A stretch of 64,000 nucleotides of DNA from Ohtaekwangia sp035628875 (GCA_035628875.1 DASPIZ010000044.1:1-64000), one strand, 5' to 3'; numbered from the stretch's first letter, positions 25,439-34,297 are shown. Numbers and translations: made by a program. The notes: a model not told the origin generated them from the letters alone.

Positions 25439-26698
25439 ATGTCCAGTTACTTAAATAATCAGTTATTACGTTTTACTACTGCTGGAAGCGTAGATGATGG
25501 AAAAAGTACGTTGATCGGAAGATTATTGTATGATAGCAAATCGATTTTCGAAGATCAGTTGGAAGCTGTTGAAGCTTCCAGCGCCCGGAAAGGTTTTGAT
25601 TATGTCGACCTGTCGTTGCTAACGGATGGACTGAAGTCGGAACGCGAGCAGGGAATCACCATCGATGTAGCTTATCGTTATTTCGCGACTCCCAAACGCA
25701 AATTTATTATTGCCGATACTCCCGGACATATTCAATATACACGCAACATGGTAACCGGTGCTTCTACCGCTAACCTTGCTTTGATTCTCATCGATGCGCG
25801 CAAAGGATTGATTGAACAAACTTTCCGTCATTCATTCATCGCATCGCTTTTAAAGATTCCACATGTTATTGTTTGTGTTAACAAGATGGATCTTGTCGAT
25901 TATGATGAAGCAACATTCGAACGTATTGTCGAGGAGTACAAAGCTTTTTCTTCGAAACTTGAGGTGTCCGATATTCAGTTTGTGCCGATCAGTGCGTTGT
26001 TAGGAGATAACGTAGTAAATCGTTCTGAAAAAATGCCGTGGTACCAGGGAGCAACGCTGATGCACATGCTCGAAAGTGTTCACATTGAAAGTGATTACAA
26101 CCATATCGACAGTCGTTTTCCCGTACAATCTGTAATTCGTCCCCACTCAAAGGAGCACCACGATTTCCGCGGATATGCTGGTCGCGTTGCCGGAGGAATT
26201 TTTCGTCCAGGCGATGAAGTCGTCGTCTTACCTTCTGGATTTCAATCCAAAATAAAAGATATTTTCTTTGGTGAAGCGAAGTTGGAAGAAGCCTTTGCAC
26301 CGATGTCAATTACTATGACGTTGGAGGACGAGATAGACATCAGCCGTGGTGATATCATTGCAAAGCGGAATAATCATCCACATGCCGATCAGGATATCGA
26401 CCTGATGCTGTGCTGGATGAATCAACGTCCTGTGAATGTGAATACAAAATTCTACATACGCCAGACTACCCGTGAAGTACGCGGCGTGATCAAGGAGATT
26501 CAATATAAACTCGACATCAATTCCCTACACCGTATTGAAAATGTGGATCATCTGGTGATGAATGATATTGCCCGCGTAAAAATACGTACAGCCCAACCGT
26601 TAGTTTTCGACAGTTACCGGAAGAATAGGTTTACCGGTAGCCTCATCCTCGTCGATGAAAACACCAACGAAACTGTAGCCGCGGGGATGATCGTTTAA
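25439..26698 (+). CDS. cysN: Sulfate adenylyltransferase subunit 1 (GTPase)
   Basis: GTPase subunit that drives APS formation by CysD. In the 419-residue EF-Tu-like protein, G1 is AGSVDDGKST (residues 15-24), followed by G3 DTPGHIQYTRNM and G4 NKMD. The RHSFIASLL helix and the beta-barrel domains with QYVCRPH-like VIRPHSKEHHDFRGYAG follow. It has CysN length only, with no fused APS kinase, which agrees with a separate cysC at 23668. It lies 104 bases after cysD. Confidence 0.95.
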   Translation: MSSYLNNQLLRFTTAGSVDDGKSTLIGRLLYDSKSIFEDQLEAVEASSARKGFDYVDLSLLTDGLKSEREQGITIDVAYRYFATPKRKFIIADTPGHIQYTRNMVTGASTANLALILIDARKGLIEQTFRHSFIASLLKIPHVIVCVNKMDLVDYDEATFERIVEEYKAFSSKLEVSDIQFVPISALLGDNVVNRSEKMPWYQGATLMHMLESVHIESDYNHIDSRFPVQSVIRPHSKEHHDFRGYAGRVAGGIFRPGDEVVVLPSGFQSKIKDIFFGEAKLEEAFAPMSITMTLEDEIDISRGDIIAKRNNHPHADQDIDLMLCWMNQRPVNVNTKFYIRQTTREVRGVIKEIQYKLDINSLHRIENVDHLVMNDIARVKIRTAQPLVFDSYRKNRFTGSLILVDENTNETVAAGMIV

Positions 26699-27030
26699 AA
26701 GTTCAAGGTTTAAGGTTCAAAGTTCAAGGTTAGGGTTTCGGTAACGAGGGGAGTGGCGAACTTGTTTGAAGTTTGAGGTTTGACGTTTGAGGTTTGAGAA
26801 GCCCGACGCTTATCGCAAAGCACTTAAGTTATACGGACAAACAACTCGCAGCTCAAGGCTCGCAGCTTACTCGAAACCGATTAAGTTATCGCACTTAACT
26901 TGCAGCTTTAAGCCTGCAGCTTGAGGCTTATCGCAAACCACTTAAGTTACGAGGACAAACACACTCGCAGCTCGCAGCTTACTCGAAACCTCGCAGCTTA
27001 CTCGAAACCTCGCAGCTTAATAAAAATCAC
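26699..27030 (+). repeat. Composite repeat, extended copy (356-bp gap)
   Basis: Starts one base after the cysN stop. Modules in order: TTCAAGG/TTCAAAG tandem (26699-26730), TTTGAAGTTTGAGGTTTGACG tandem (26766-26798), CTCGCAGCTCAAGGCTCGCAG (26846-26868), CTTGCAGCTTTAAGCCTGCAG (26899-26925), then the third module again with three iterations of CTCGCAGCTTACTCGAAAC (26963-27018). The spacers share ACTTAAGTTA. Confidence 0.72.
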
Positions 27031-27054
27031 CAAAGTAAACGAAAACAAATAGCC

Positions 27055-27816
27055 ATGGATATCCAAAATAATTTGCTTACTGCAATTCAGGCAGCTGAAG
27101 AAGCTTCAAAGGTCATACTGGAAGTTTATAACACTGGTGACTTTGAAGCAGAGGCAAAAGGCGATAATTCTCCGTTAACCATCGCCGACAAAAGAGGTCA
27201 TGGTGTTATTGCTGTCATACTAGAAGCAACGAATATCCCTTTACTAAGTGAAGAAGGTAAACAGATTCCTTATGATGAACGCAAGGCGTGGGAATACTTC
27301 TGGATGGTGGATCCACTTGATGGAACGAAGGAGTTCATCAAACGCAATGGAGATTTTACGGTGAACATTGCACTCATTCATAACCATACTCCTATACTTG
27401 GTGTTGTGGCTGTCCCTGTGACCGGGGAAGTGTTTTACGCATCAAAAGGAAGTGGTGCTTTTGTAAAAAGAAATCAGAAAACTGAAGCCCTTCCCAAGCG
27501 CCGAAACTGGACGCTTACGGAACCTGGATTGCGTGTCGTAGCGTCACGTTCACACATGAGTGACGAGACGCAACAATTTATTAATTCATTGAAGGAACCC
27601 GTGTTGGTATCGAGAGGGAGTAGTTTGAAGTTTATGCTCCTTGCAGAAGGCAAGGCAGATGTCTATCCACGATATGCGCCAACGATGGAGTGGGATACCG
27701 CTGCTGCGCATGCTATTGTTAATGAAACAGGCTTACGCGTACTTCGTCATAACAGCGAGGAAGAACTGCTCTATAATAAAGAAAACCTGTTGAATCCATA
27801 TTTTCTGGTAAAATAA
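27055..27816 (+). CDS. cysQ: 3'(2'),5'-bisphosphate nucleotidase
   Basis: Inositol-monophosphatase-fold enzyme that hydrolyses PAP, the by-product of PAPS use, to AMP. In the 253-residue protein, the metal-site motifs are LLSEEGK, WMVDPLDGTKEFI and MEWDTAAAHAIV, in the usual order. It lies downstream of the PAPS-forming genes, so the set covers uptake, activation and by-product removal. No PAPS reductase, sulfite reductase or sulfotransferase gene is visible in the window. Confidence 0.93.
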   Translation: MDIQNNLLTAIQAAEEASKVILEVYNTGDFEAEAKGDNSPLTIADKRGHGVIAVILEATNIPLLSEEGKQIPYDERKAWEYFWMVDPLDGTKEFIKRNGDFTVNIALIHNHTPILGVVAVPVTGEVFYASKGSGAFVKRNQKTEALPKRRNWTLTEPGLRVVASRSHMSDETQQFINSLKEPVLVSRGSSLKFMLLAEGKADVYPRYAPTMEWDTAAAHAIVNETGLRVLRHNSEEELLYNKENLLNPYFLVK

Positions 27817-27962
27817 AACGTTGGCAGCAAAATAATGCTGTTTGCCCGGATGGAAAATATGTTTAAACAATTCCACAAATTTTGAGATGGATGTTTTGCG
27901 GCGTTGCAAAATTTAAGGAGCAATCGTTTTCGATTACCCTGATGTTGTGCTTTTTATGTTGC

Positions 27963-27995
27963 TTGTCGCTAGCAGCTTATTTTTAGATATATTTG
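27963..27995 (+). promoter_or_regulatory. Probable promoter of fcl-gmd
   Basis: TTG at 27963-27965, a 22-base spacer and TATATTTG at 27988-27995. The -7 box is a perfect consensus match, and the -33 spacing is at the long end. Transcription would start about 25 bases before the fcl ATG at 28026. Confidence 0.55.
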
Positions 27996-28025
27996 TCGTT
28001 CAGTTAAAAAACACACACGTTAATA

Positions 28026-28967
28026 ATGGATGTCTCTTCTAAAATTTATGTCGCTGGTCATCGTGGAATGGTAGGTTCAGCCATTGTCAGATGTCTCGAA
28101 AGAAATGGATACAAAAACATCATTTCCGCTCCTAGCAGTATTCTTGATTTGCGAAATACCGAACAGGTTAATCGTTTTTTCGAAGAAGAAAAACCCGAAT
28201 ATGTTTTTCTGGCTGCTGCCAAAGTAGGAGGGATTCATGCAAACAATACTTATCCTGCAGAATTCTTGTACGATAACCTGATGATCGAGTCAAACATTAT
28301 ACATGCTGCGTACAAGAACAAAGTAGATAAGTTACTTTTCCTCGGTTCATCTTGTATTTATCCAAAGTTTGCTGAACAACCCATCAAAGAAAGTAGTCTG
28401 CTTACCGGCGCATTGGAGCCGACGAATGAGTGGTATGCCATTGCTAAGATAGCGGGGATTAAACTTTGCCAGGCTTATCACAAGCAATACGGTTGTCGTT
28501 TTATATCTGCTATGCCAACCAACATGTATGGCTATGGCGATAATTATCATCCTGAAAACTCGCACGTATTACCAGCATTGCTGAGAAGATTTCACGAAGC
28601 AAAGACAGAACAAAAAACCGAAGTTAAAATCTGGGGATCAGGCAAGCCGTTACGTGAGTTTATGTTTTCGGATGACCTTGCCGAAGCATGTTTTTTCCTG
28701 ATGAAGTCATATGAAAATCCTGAGTTAATCAATGTGGGAACAGGGGAAGAAGTTTCGATTTTCGAGTTAGCGAATCAGATTAAAGAAGTGGTTGGTTTTG
28801 AAGGCACCATCGCCTTTGATGCAACAAAACCAGATGGCACTCCCCGTAAATTAATGGACAGTTCAAATCTTCATGCACTCGGATACCGACATAAGGTATC
28901 ATTGCGTGAAGGCCTTCAAAAAACATATCAGGATTTTTTATCGAACGTTACAGTATACACAAAATGA
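28026..28967 (+). CDS. fcl: GDP-L-fucose synthase
   Basis: Epimerase-reductase that turns GDP-4-keto-6-deoxymannose into GDP-L-fucose. In the 313-residue SDR protein, the NADP motif is AGHRGMVGSAI (residues 10-20), the active-site Ser/Cys region is LGSSCIYPKFAEQP, and the Tyr-Lys pair is in WYAIAKIAG, with the family-typical PTNMYGYGDNYHPENSHVLP. Its stop overlaps the gmd start (ATGA), so both enzymes of the pathway are made together. The gene order fcl then gmd is the reverse of the reaction order. Confidence 0.95.
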   Translation: MDVSSKIYVAGHRGMVGSAIVRCLERNGYKNIISAPSSILDLRNTEQVNRFFEEEKPEYVFLAAAKVGGIHANNTYPAEFLYDNLMIESNIIHAAYKNKVDKLLFLGSSCIYPKFAEQPIKESSLLTGALEPTNEWYAIAKIAGIKLCQAYHKQYGCRFISAMPTNMYGYGDNYHPENSHVLPALLRRFHEAKTEQKTEVKIWGSGKPLREFMFSDDLAEACFFLMKSYENPELINVGTGEEVSIFELANQIKEVVGFEGTIAFDATKPDGTPRKLMDSSNLHALGYRHKVSLREGLQKTYQDFLSNVTVYTK

Positions 28968-30085
28968 AAAAAGCTTTAATTACCGGTATTACCGGCCAGG
29001 ACGGCGCTTATCTTGCCGAGTTTTTATTGGATAAAGGTTACGAAGTACATGGATTAAAACGCAGATCGTCCTTATTCAACACCGACCGTATTGATCATAT
29101 TTATCAGGATCCCCACGACAAGGGTGCACGCATGATTCTGCACCATGGTGACCTTACTGACTCCACGAATTTGATTCGCGTAATTCAGGAAGTACAACCA
29201 GACGAAATTTATAACCTCGGTGCTATGAGCCACGTACGTGTGAGCTTTGAGATGCCGGAATATGTAGCGAATACCGATGCTATTGGTACCTTAAGAATTC
29301 TTGAAGCGGTGCGTATACTCGGTATGATAAAGAAGACACGTATCTATCAGGCTTCTACGTCCGAACTGTATGGAAAAGTACAGCAGATACCACAATCTGA
29401 AACAACACCATTTTATCCACGGTCGCCCTATGCGGTAGCGAAGATGTACGGCTACTGGATTACGGTAAATTACCGTGAGGCCTACGACATGTATGCGTGT
29501 AATGGTATACTCTTCAACCACGAGTCGCCGTTACGTGGTGAGACGTTCGTTTCTAGAAAAATTACAAGAGCCGTTGCGCGTCTGGTCCTCGGGTTGCAAC
29601 AAAAGCTATACATGGGAAATATTGATGCGAAACGCGATTGGGGTCATGCCCGCGATTATATCGAAGCTATGTATCTCATCTTGCAACAAGATAAGCCCGA
29701 CGATTATGTTATCGCAACTGGCGAAACAACTTCGGTACGCGATTTCATGCTTCGTGCATTTAAACACGTTGGTGTAACCCTTGCTTTTAAAGGCAAAGGC
29801 GTGAACGAGATTGGCATTGTAGAGCAGGTAGACAATTCGGTCGTAGAAGAATGCAAACTAAAAGCCGGTGATGAAGTAATGGCCATCGACCCACGCTATT
29901 TCCGCCCCACTGAAGTAGACCTGTTGTTAGGTGATCCTACAAAATCAAAAACGATTCTGGGTTGGAAACCTAAATATGATGTGAATGCATTACTAAGAGA
30001 AATGGTAGATTCTGATTTAGGTCTCATGCGCCGCGAAAGCCATTTACAGCAAGGTGGTTTCCGCGTATTCAATTACCACGAGTAA
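28964..30085 (+). CDS. gmd: GDP-mannose 4,6-dehydratase
   Basis: Converts GDP-mannose to GDP-4-keto-6-deoxymannose, first step to GDP-fucose or GDP-rhamnose. In the 373-residue SDR protein, motifs are ITGITGQDGAYLAE (residues 6-19), LHHGDLTDSTNLIR, NLGAMSHVRVSFE, QASTSELYGK, SPYAVAKMYGYW and the NHESPLRGETFVSRKITRA signature. It overlaps fcl by 4 bases. The following 1.57 kb holds repeats and a GIY-YIG gene rather than polysaccharide genes. Confidence 0.96.
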   Translation: MKKALITGITGQDGAYLAEFLLDKGYEVHGLKRRSSLFNTDRIDHIYQDPHDKGARMILHHGDLTDSTNLIRVIQEVQPDEIYNLGAMSHVRVSFEMPEYVANTDAIGTLRILEAVRILGMIKKTRIYQASTSELYGKVQQIPQSETTPFYPRSPYAVAKMYGYWITVNYREAYDMYACNGILFNHESPLRGETFVSRKITRAVARLVLGLQQKLYMGNIDAKRDWGHARDYIEAMYLILQQDKPDDYVIATGETTSVRDFMLRAFKHVGVTLAFKGKGVNEIGIVEQVDNSVVEECKLKAGDEVMAIDPRYFRPTEVDLLLGDPTKSKTILGWKPKYDVNALLREMVDSDLGLMRRESHLQQGGFRVFNYHE

Positions 30086-30184
30086 CAAAAAGCGGCAAGC
30101 GATTGCCATGGCAAGCGCAGTCCAGGATGACGGTAATAGTGGGAAGGGGGAAGGAGTCACCGTCATCCCCTCTCTCTACGACCC

Positions 30185-30478
30185 GTCATCCTGAATTGCA
30201 GACAGCGTCAGCTGCATGCGTAATGAAGAATCCCCCTGAACAGCGGAATAAACCCCTCGTTATTGAAAACCCAAAATCGCGCTATGAACGCAAATCACAA
30301 TCAATACTACCAATTCTTCGTTATCGCCCTCCTTCACATTTTAATTACATCAAAGCTCTGCTATCCTTCCAAGTGTACGATGCTAACGCGAAAGCGATTC
30401 CAATAACGACAGACTACTACTGCTCTCCTTGGGGATCCTTCATTGCGCGCTTGCGGTGCAAGCACAATTCAGGATGAC
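30185..30478. repeat. REPIN-like element, copy A (294 bp)
   Basis: Bounded by a perfect 14-bp inverted pair, GTCATCCTGAATTG (30185-30198) and CAATTCAGGATGAC (30465-30478). Each end is itself an imperfect palindrome about 50 bases long that finishes in GAATCCCC on the left and begins with GGGGATCC on the right. The interior shares long stretches with copy C (31160-31449), including CTAACGCGAAAGCGATTCC. Reading frames across it are repeat-derived. Confidence 0.75.
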
Positions 30479-30588
30479 GGTAATAGGGGGAAGGTCACCG
30501 TCATCCCTTTCTCTCTTCAATGATGATCTCATTTTTTTACGACGCATCATCCATTTCTCTCTATCTCCGTCTCTTCTCTCTACGACTC

Positions 30589-31145
30589 GTCATCCTGAAT
30601 TGCAGACAGCGCCAGCTGTCTGCGTAATGAAGGATCCCCCTGAACAACGGAGTAAATCGCTCGTTAACGAAACCCAAAATCACGATATAATAAGGGCAAC
30701 TTACAACCAAGAAAAGCCACTTCGGTTGTTAACATACAATCCATTACCTCACCCCGGCACTTCGACTTCATCCCACAACGGATTCACCGTTCCAATCAAG
30801 TCCTCCTTCCAGCAACGTTTCTTCTTCTTTAAATATTTCTCCCGCCTGATGGCAACAGCAATAGAATCAAACGATTCATAATAAATCAGTTTCGTCACAT
30901 TGTAACGCGCCGTAAAGCTTCTTGGATTTTGCTTCGTTTGGTGTTCCCACACCCTGACGTAAAGATCAGTTGTTACGCCAATATAAAGCGTTGTATGGTA
31001 TTCATTAGTAAGGATGTACACAAAGGCAGAGGCTAACATATAATGACAGTAAACGGTAGCTCAAAATACAATACGACAAACAGATTTCAAACACTGAGTT
31101 CTGCCATCGGTCGAACTTTCCGACACCTAACGCGAAAGCGATTCC
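30589..31145. repeat. REPIN-like element, copy B, split by a GIY-YIG gene
   Basis: The left end GTCATCCTGAATTG (30589-30602) and about 100 following bases match copies A and C (GGATCCCCCTGAACAACGGA). The right portion CCATCGGTCGAACTTTC plus CTAACGCGAAAGCGATTCC (about 31106-31145) matches the interior of copy C. Between them lies the GIY-YIG gene. The right inverted end is missing, and copy C begins 15 bases later. Confidence 0.6.
30749..31039 (-). CDS. GIY-YIG nuclease family protein (UPF0213/YhbQ-like)
   Basis: A 96-residue single-domain GIY-YIG protein. Seen: the FVYILTN start (GIY-type strand, residues 6-12), LYIGVTTDL (YIG strand), catalytic-type Arg29 and the downstream WEH, then the ARYNVTKLIYYE and AIRREKYLKKKKR segments typical of the family. 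Such small proteins are common in Bacteroidota and are often multicopy; their activity is poorly known. It lies alone on the minus strand inside REP-rich DNA. The flanks match the two halves of a repeat element, so it may be cargo or a partner of that element. Confidence 0.85.
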   Translation of the reverse strand: MLASAFVYILTNEYHTTLYIGVTTDLYVRVWEHQTKQNPRSFTARYNVTKLIYYESFDSIAVAIRREKYLKKKKRCWKEDLIGTVNPLWDEVEVPG

Positions 31146-31159
31146 CTCTCCCTACGACC

Positions 31160-31449
31160 GTCATCCTAAATTGCTGACAGCGTCAGCTGCCTGCGCAATG
31201 AAGGATCCCCCGGAACAACGGAACTAATCGCTCGTTATCTAAAAACCAAAATCACACTACCACGCAAATCACAAACAAGAAGACCAGTTCCTCGTTATCG
31301 CGCTTCTTCACAATCTACTTACATCAAAGCGCAGCCATCGGTCGAACTTTCTGCTACTAACGCGAAAGCGATTCCAATAACGACAGACTACTACCGCTCT
31401 CCTTGGGGATCCTTCATTGCGCTTTGGTACAAGCACAATTCAGGATGAC
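31160..31449. repeat. REPIN-like element, copy C (290 bp)
   Basis: Left end GTCATCCTAAATTG (31160-31173) and right end CAATTCAGGATGAC (31436-31449), one mismatch from a perfect 14-bp inverted repeat. The inner ends are GGATCCCC and GGGGATCC. The length differs from copy A by 4 bases, with scattered substitutions in the interior, so the two copies are diverged but clearly homologous. The rest of the 31040-31658 gap holds no gene. Confidence 0.75.
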
Positions 31450-31590
31450 GGTAATAGGGGGAAGGAGTCATCCCTCTTTCTACGACCGGTACTAGCGGGG
31501 AAGGATTCGGGCCATCTCCCATAATCATGGCGCTTTCAAAACAGTGTACCATCCCCTCAATAATCGAAAAAATCCATTCATTTAATTTTT

Positions 31591-31598
31591 TACCTTTG
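31591..31598 (+). promoter_or_regulatory. Probable -7 promoter box before the UDP-HexNAc dehydrogenase
   Basis: TACCTTTG is a perfect TAnnTTTG match 60 bases before the ATG at 31659. No good -33 TTG was found at normal spacing, so activity may depend on an activator or the call may be wrong. Confidence 0.45.
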
Positions 31599-31658
31599 CC
31601 TCCGTTTTTCGGCCCAGATGCCTGAATAAGTAATATTCAAAGAACTAAGAACACCCGC

Positions 31659-32909
31659 ATGAACAAAATCGGAGTAATCGGACTAGGATACGTTGGCCTA
31701 CCCCTCGCTGTAGAGTTTGGAAAAAAAATCGATGTCATTGGATTCGACATCAACCAGGAAAGAATTGAAGAACTAAAAAAAGGTTTCGATCGTACCCGTG
31801 AAGTGGAACCGGACGAATTAAAAGCGTCAGGCAAACTGTATTTCTCGAGTCAGCTCGATGACCTTAAATCAGTAAATTATTTTATAGTTACGGTACCCAC
31901 TCCGGTAGACGAATTTAAAACGCCAGATTTAAAACCCTTACAAAGCGCCAGTAAAACTGTCGGGAGTGTGCTAAAGAAAGGCGATATTGTCATTTATGAA
32001 TCAACCGTCTATCCGGGCTGCACGGAAGAAATTTGTGTTCCTGTTTTAGAAAAAGTAAGCGGACTAAAGTTCAATGTGGATTTCTTCTGCGGTTATTCAC
32101 CCGAACGGATTAATCCCGGCGATAAACTCCACCGGGTAACAACGATCAAAAAAGTAACCAGTGGCAGCACGCCTGAAGTTGCTGAAAAAGTAGACCAGCT
32201 TTACCGGCAGGTTATTGTTGCGGGCACACACAAAGCTTCTTCAATGAAAGTCGCTGAAGCGGCTAAAGTAATTGAGAACTCGCAGCGGGATATAAACATT
32301 GCCTTCGTAAATGAGTTGGCGCTCATATTCGATCGCATTGGTATCGATACGAGTGAAGTACTGGAAGCGGCTGGTACCAAATGGAATTTTCTTCCCTTCA
32401 GACCGGGCTTAGTAGGAGGTCATTGTATTGGCGTGGATCCTTACTACCTCACATATAAAGCCGATAGCCTGGGCTACCATCCGCAAGTAATTCTTGCCGG
32501 TAGAAGAATCAATGATAACATGGGCATTTACATTGCCAATAGTGTGATTAAACTCATGGCTAAAAACGATCTTCCTGTGAACAAAGGCAGGGTGCTGATG
32601 CTGGGCATTACCTTCAAAGAAAATTGCCCTGACATTCGAAATAGCAAAGTGGTTGATGTGATCCGCGAGCTACAAAGCTTCGGTACTGAAGTCGATATTT
32701 ATGATCCGCAAGCCGATGCCGCTGAAGTAAAACACGAATACGGATTGTCGCTGATCTCCAAACTGGATAAAAAGTATCACGCCATCGTACTTACGGTAAG
32801 CCACCAGGAGTTTGCTTCGCTTGATATGGAATCCATCAAGGAAAACAATGCCGTGGTCTACGACGTCAAAGGATTCCTTGATAAATCGAAGGTTACTGCA
32901 AGACTTTAA
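31659..32909 (+). CDS. UDP-HexNAc 6-dehydrogenase (TviB/WbpA-like)
   Basis: Oxidises UDP-GlcNAc (or its C2/C4 epimers) to the uronic acid in two NAD-dependent steps. In the 416-residue protein, the Rossmann motif is GVIGLGYVGLPLA (residues 5-17), followed by VTVPTPVD, ESTVYPGCTEE, the central EAAKVIENSQRDINIAFVNE, and the catalytic Cys in VGGHCIGVDPYYL. ENSQRDINIA and the overall pattern resemble TviB/WbpA rather than UDP-glucose dehydrogenase. With the 4-epimerase downstream it could give UDP-GalNAcA, as in Vi antigen. With wecB at 59.5 kb it could give UDP-ManNAcA. Confidence 0.9.
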   Translation: MNKIGVIGLGYVGLPLAVEFGKKIDVIGFDINQERIEELKKGFDRTREVEPDELKASGKLYFSSQLDDLKSVNYFIVTVPTPVDEFKTPDLKPLQSASKTVGSVLKKGDIVIYESTVYPGCTEEICVPVLEKVSGLKFNVDFFCGYSPERINPGDKLHRVTTIKKVTSGSTPEVAEKVDQLYRQVIVAGTHKASSMKVAEAAKVIENSQRDINIAFVNELALIFDRIGIDTSEVLEAAGTKWNFLPFRPGLVGGHCIGVDPYYLTYKADSLGYHPQVILAGRRINDNMGIYIANSVIKLMAKNDLPVNKGRVLMLGITFKENCPDIRNSKVVDVIRELQSFGTEVDIYDPQADAAEVKHEYGLSLISKLDKKYHAIVLTVSHQEFASLDMESIKENNAVVYDVKGFLDKSKVTARL

Positions 32910-32912
32910 TAG

Positions 32913-33178
32913 TTCAAGGTTAAAAGTTCATAGTTCAAGGTTGGAGTTTTCGATAATGAGGAGTTTGCGAAAATTTGTTTGAGGTTTGACGTTTGATGTT
33001 TGAGGTTGGTTTTTCGAAAACTGATTTAGTACCGGAACAAAACGCAATGGGTTTCCGAAAAACTCATAAGTTACCGCCAAACAAACTCGTCGCTCGCAGC
33101 TCAAAGCTCGCAGCTTTTTCGAAATCTATTAAATTTTCGAAAAACAACCCGTAGCTTGCAGCTTGAAGCTATTCGAAA
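32913..33178 (+). repeat. Composite repeat, full four-module copy
   Basis: Begins 3 bases after the dehydrogenase stop. Modules in order: TTCAAGG/TTCATAG tandem (32913-32942), GAGGTTTGACGTTTGATG tandem (32981-33008), CTCGTCGCTCGCAGCTC tandem (33089-33116) and CGTAGCTTGCAGCTTGAAGC (33149-33170). The linkers contain TTTTCGATAATGAGG and TTTTTCGAAAAC. Same order as 20226-20478. Confidence 0.72.
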
Positions 33179-33205
33179 ATCTAATCCAAAAGCATACGCA
33201 AGAAA

Positions 33206-34150
33206 ATGTTACGAAAGCGAATAATTGTTACCGGTGGAGCCGGGTTTATTGGTTCAAATTTAACGGAGGCGCTGTTGAACGATGAGCGGGTTGAAAAAGT
33301 GCTGGTGATCGACAACCTATCCAACGGATATTATGCCAACATCCAGGAATTTGAAGGCCACCCTAAATTTGAATTTGCGGAAGCTGATATTTGTAATTAC
33401 GATGAGATGCTGCGTTTGTCGGAAGGTTATCATGCCATCTCTCATCAGGCTGCGTTAGGTTCGGTGCCGCGCTCCATCCAAAATCCCATGCTGACCACGC
33501 AGGTTAATATTGATGGAACAGTCAACATGCTTCACGCCGCGGTCAAAAATAATATTGATCGCGTTATCCTGGCATGTTCTTCCAGCACCTATGGCGATAG
33601 CCCGGACTTACCCAAAAGAGAAGACCGGATCGGAAAGCCGTTAAGTCCGTATGCGATAACAAAATTTGCCATTGAATTGTATGCTGAAGTATTCCGGAAA
33701 ACCTACGGACTGAATTTTATTGGATTGAGATATTTCAACGTTTTTGGTCCGAAGCAAAGTCCGGATAACCCGTATGCGGCTGTTATTCCTTTGTTTTGTA
33801 AAGCATTTAAGGAAGGCCGTTCCCCGGTGATCAATGGCGATGGCATTACAAGTCGCGATTTTACTTACGTGGATAACGCAGTTCAGGCGAATATGCTGGG
33901 ACTGTTTACTGAAGATACAAAGGCGTTAAACCAGGTTTACAATGTAGCATGTGGCGAACAAACCTCGCTGAATGAGTTAGTTGCCTTGTTGCAAAAGATC
34001 TCCGGCAAGCAAATAGATCCGGTTTACGGCCCGGAGCGTGCGGGGGATGTGAAGCATTCAAAGGCTGATGTTACGAAGATAAAAGCGCTGCTAGGGTATG
34101 CGCCGACTGTTTATTTTGAAGACGGGATGAAGCGGGTTTATAGGATGTAA
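33206..34150 (+). CDS. UDP-HexNAc 4-epimerase-like SDR protein (TviC/WbpP-like)
   Basis: A 314-residue extended SDR enzyme. Motifs are VTGGAGFIGSNL (residues 8-19), HQAALGSVPRSIQNP, ACSSSTYGDSP, the Tyr-Lys pair in LSPYAITKFAIELYA, and RYFNVFGPKQSPDNPYAAVIP. The QAALGSVPRSI segment is typical of UDP-GlcNAc/GalNAc 4-epimerases such as WbpP and TviC. It follows the matching dehydrogenase gene after a repeat block, so UDP-GalNAc or UDP-GalNAcA supply is likely. A UDP-glucuronate 4-epimerase role is less likely. Confidence 0.88.
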   Translation: MLRKRIIVTGGAGFIGSNLTEALLNDERVEKVLVIDNLSNGYYANIQEFEGHPKFEFAEADICNYDEMLRLSEGYHAISHQAALGSVPRSIQNPMLTTQVNIDGTVNMLHAAVKNNIDRVILACSSSTYGDSPDLPKREDRIGKPLSPYAITKFAIELYAEVFRKTYGLNFIGLRYFNVFGPKQSPDNPYAAVIPLFCKAFKEGRSPVINGDGITSRDFTYVDNAVQANMLGLFTEDTKALNQVYNVACGEQTSLNELVALLQKISGKQIDPVYGPERAGDVKHSKADVTKIKALLGYAPTVYFEDGMKRVYRM

Positions 34151-34261
34151 GGCACGTACTCTTATAGACCAAAAATGTTCATTAGTTTACAGTAGGTTAA
34201 GGTCCTGAAATTCAAAGCAAAGCCTTTGTTCTGAAGTGTAGAAAGGCTATTCAAAAACCAT

Positions 34262-34269
34262 TATATTTG
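34262..34269 (+). promoter_or_regulatory. Probable -7 box of the capsule operon
   Basis: TATATTTG is a perfect consensus match about 30 bases before the Wza-like start codon at 34298. A -33 element at normal spacing was not found. All downstream genes to the window edge are on the same strand with gaps of at most 65 bases. Confidence 0.5.
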
Positions 34270-34297
34270 CACCCTGAAAAACCTATGCTCCTTTAAT

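Noticed and set aside
26846..27018. CTCGCAGCTTACTCGAAAC iterations considered as a CRISPR array
   Set aside because: The units are directly adjacent with no unique spacers of constant length, and no cas genes are present. They are tandem modules of the intergenic repeat.
30103..30881. Plus-strand frames of 124 and 150 residues in the repeat region
   Set aside because: They run through REPIN-like copies and share repeated peptides (RHPELQTA), so they are translations of the repeats, not genes.
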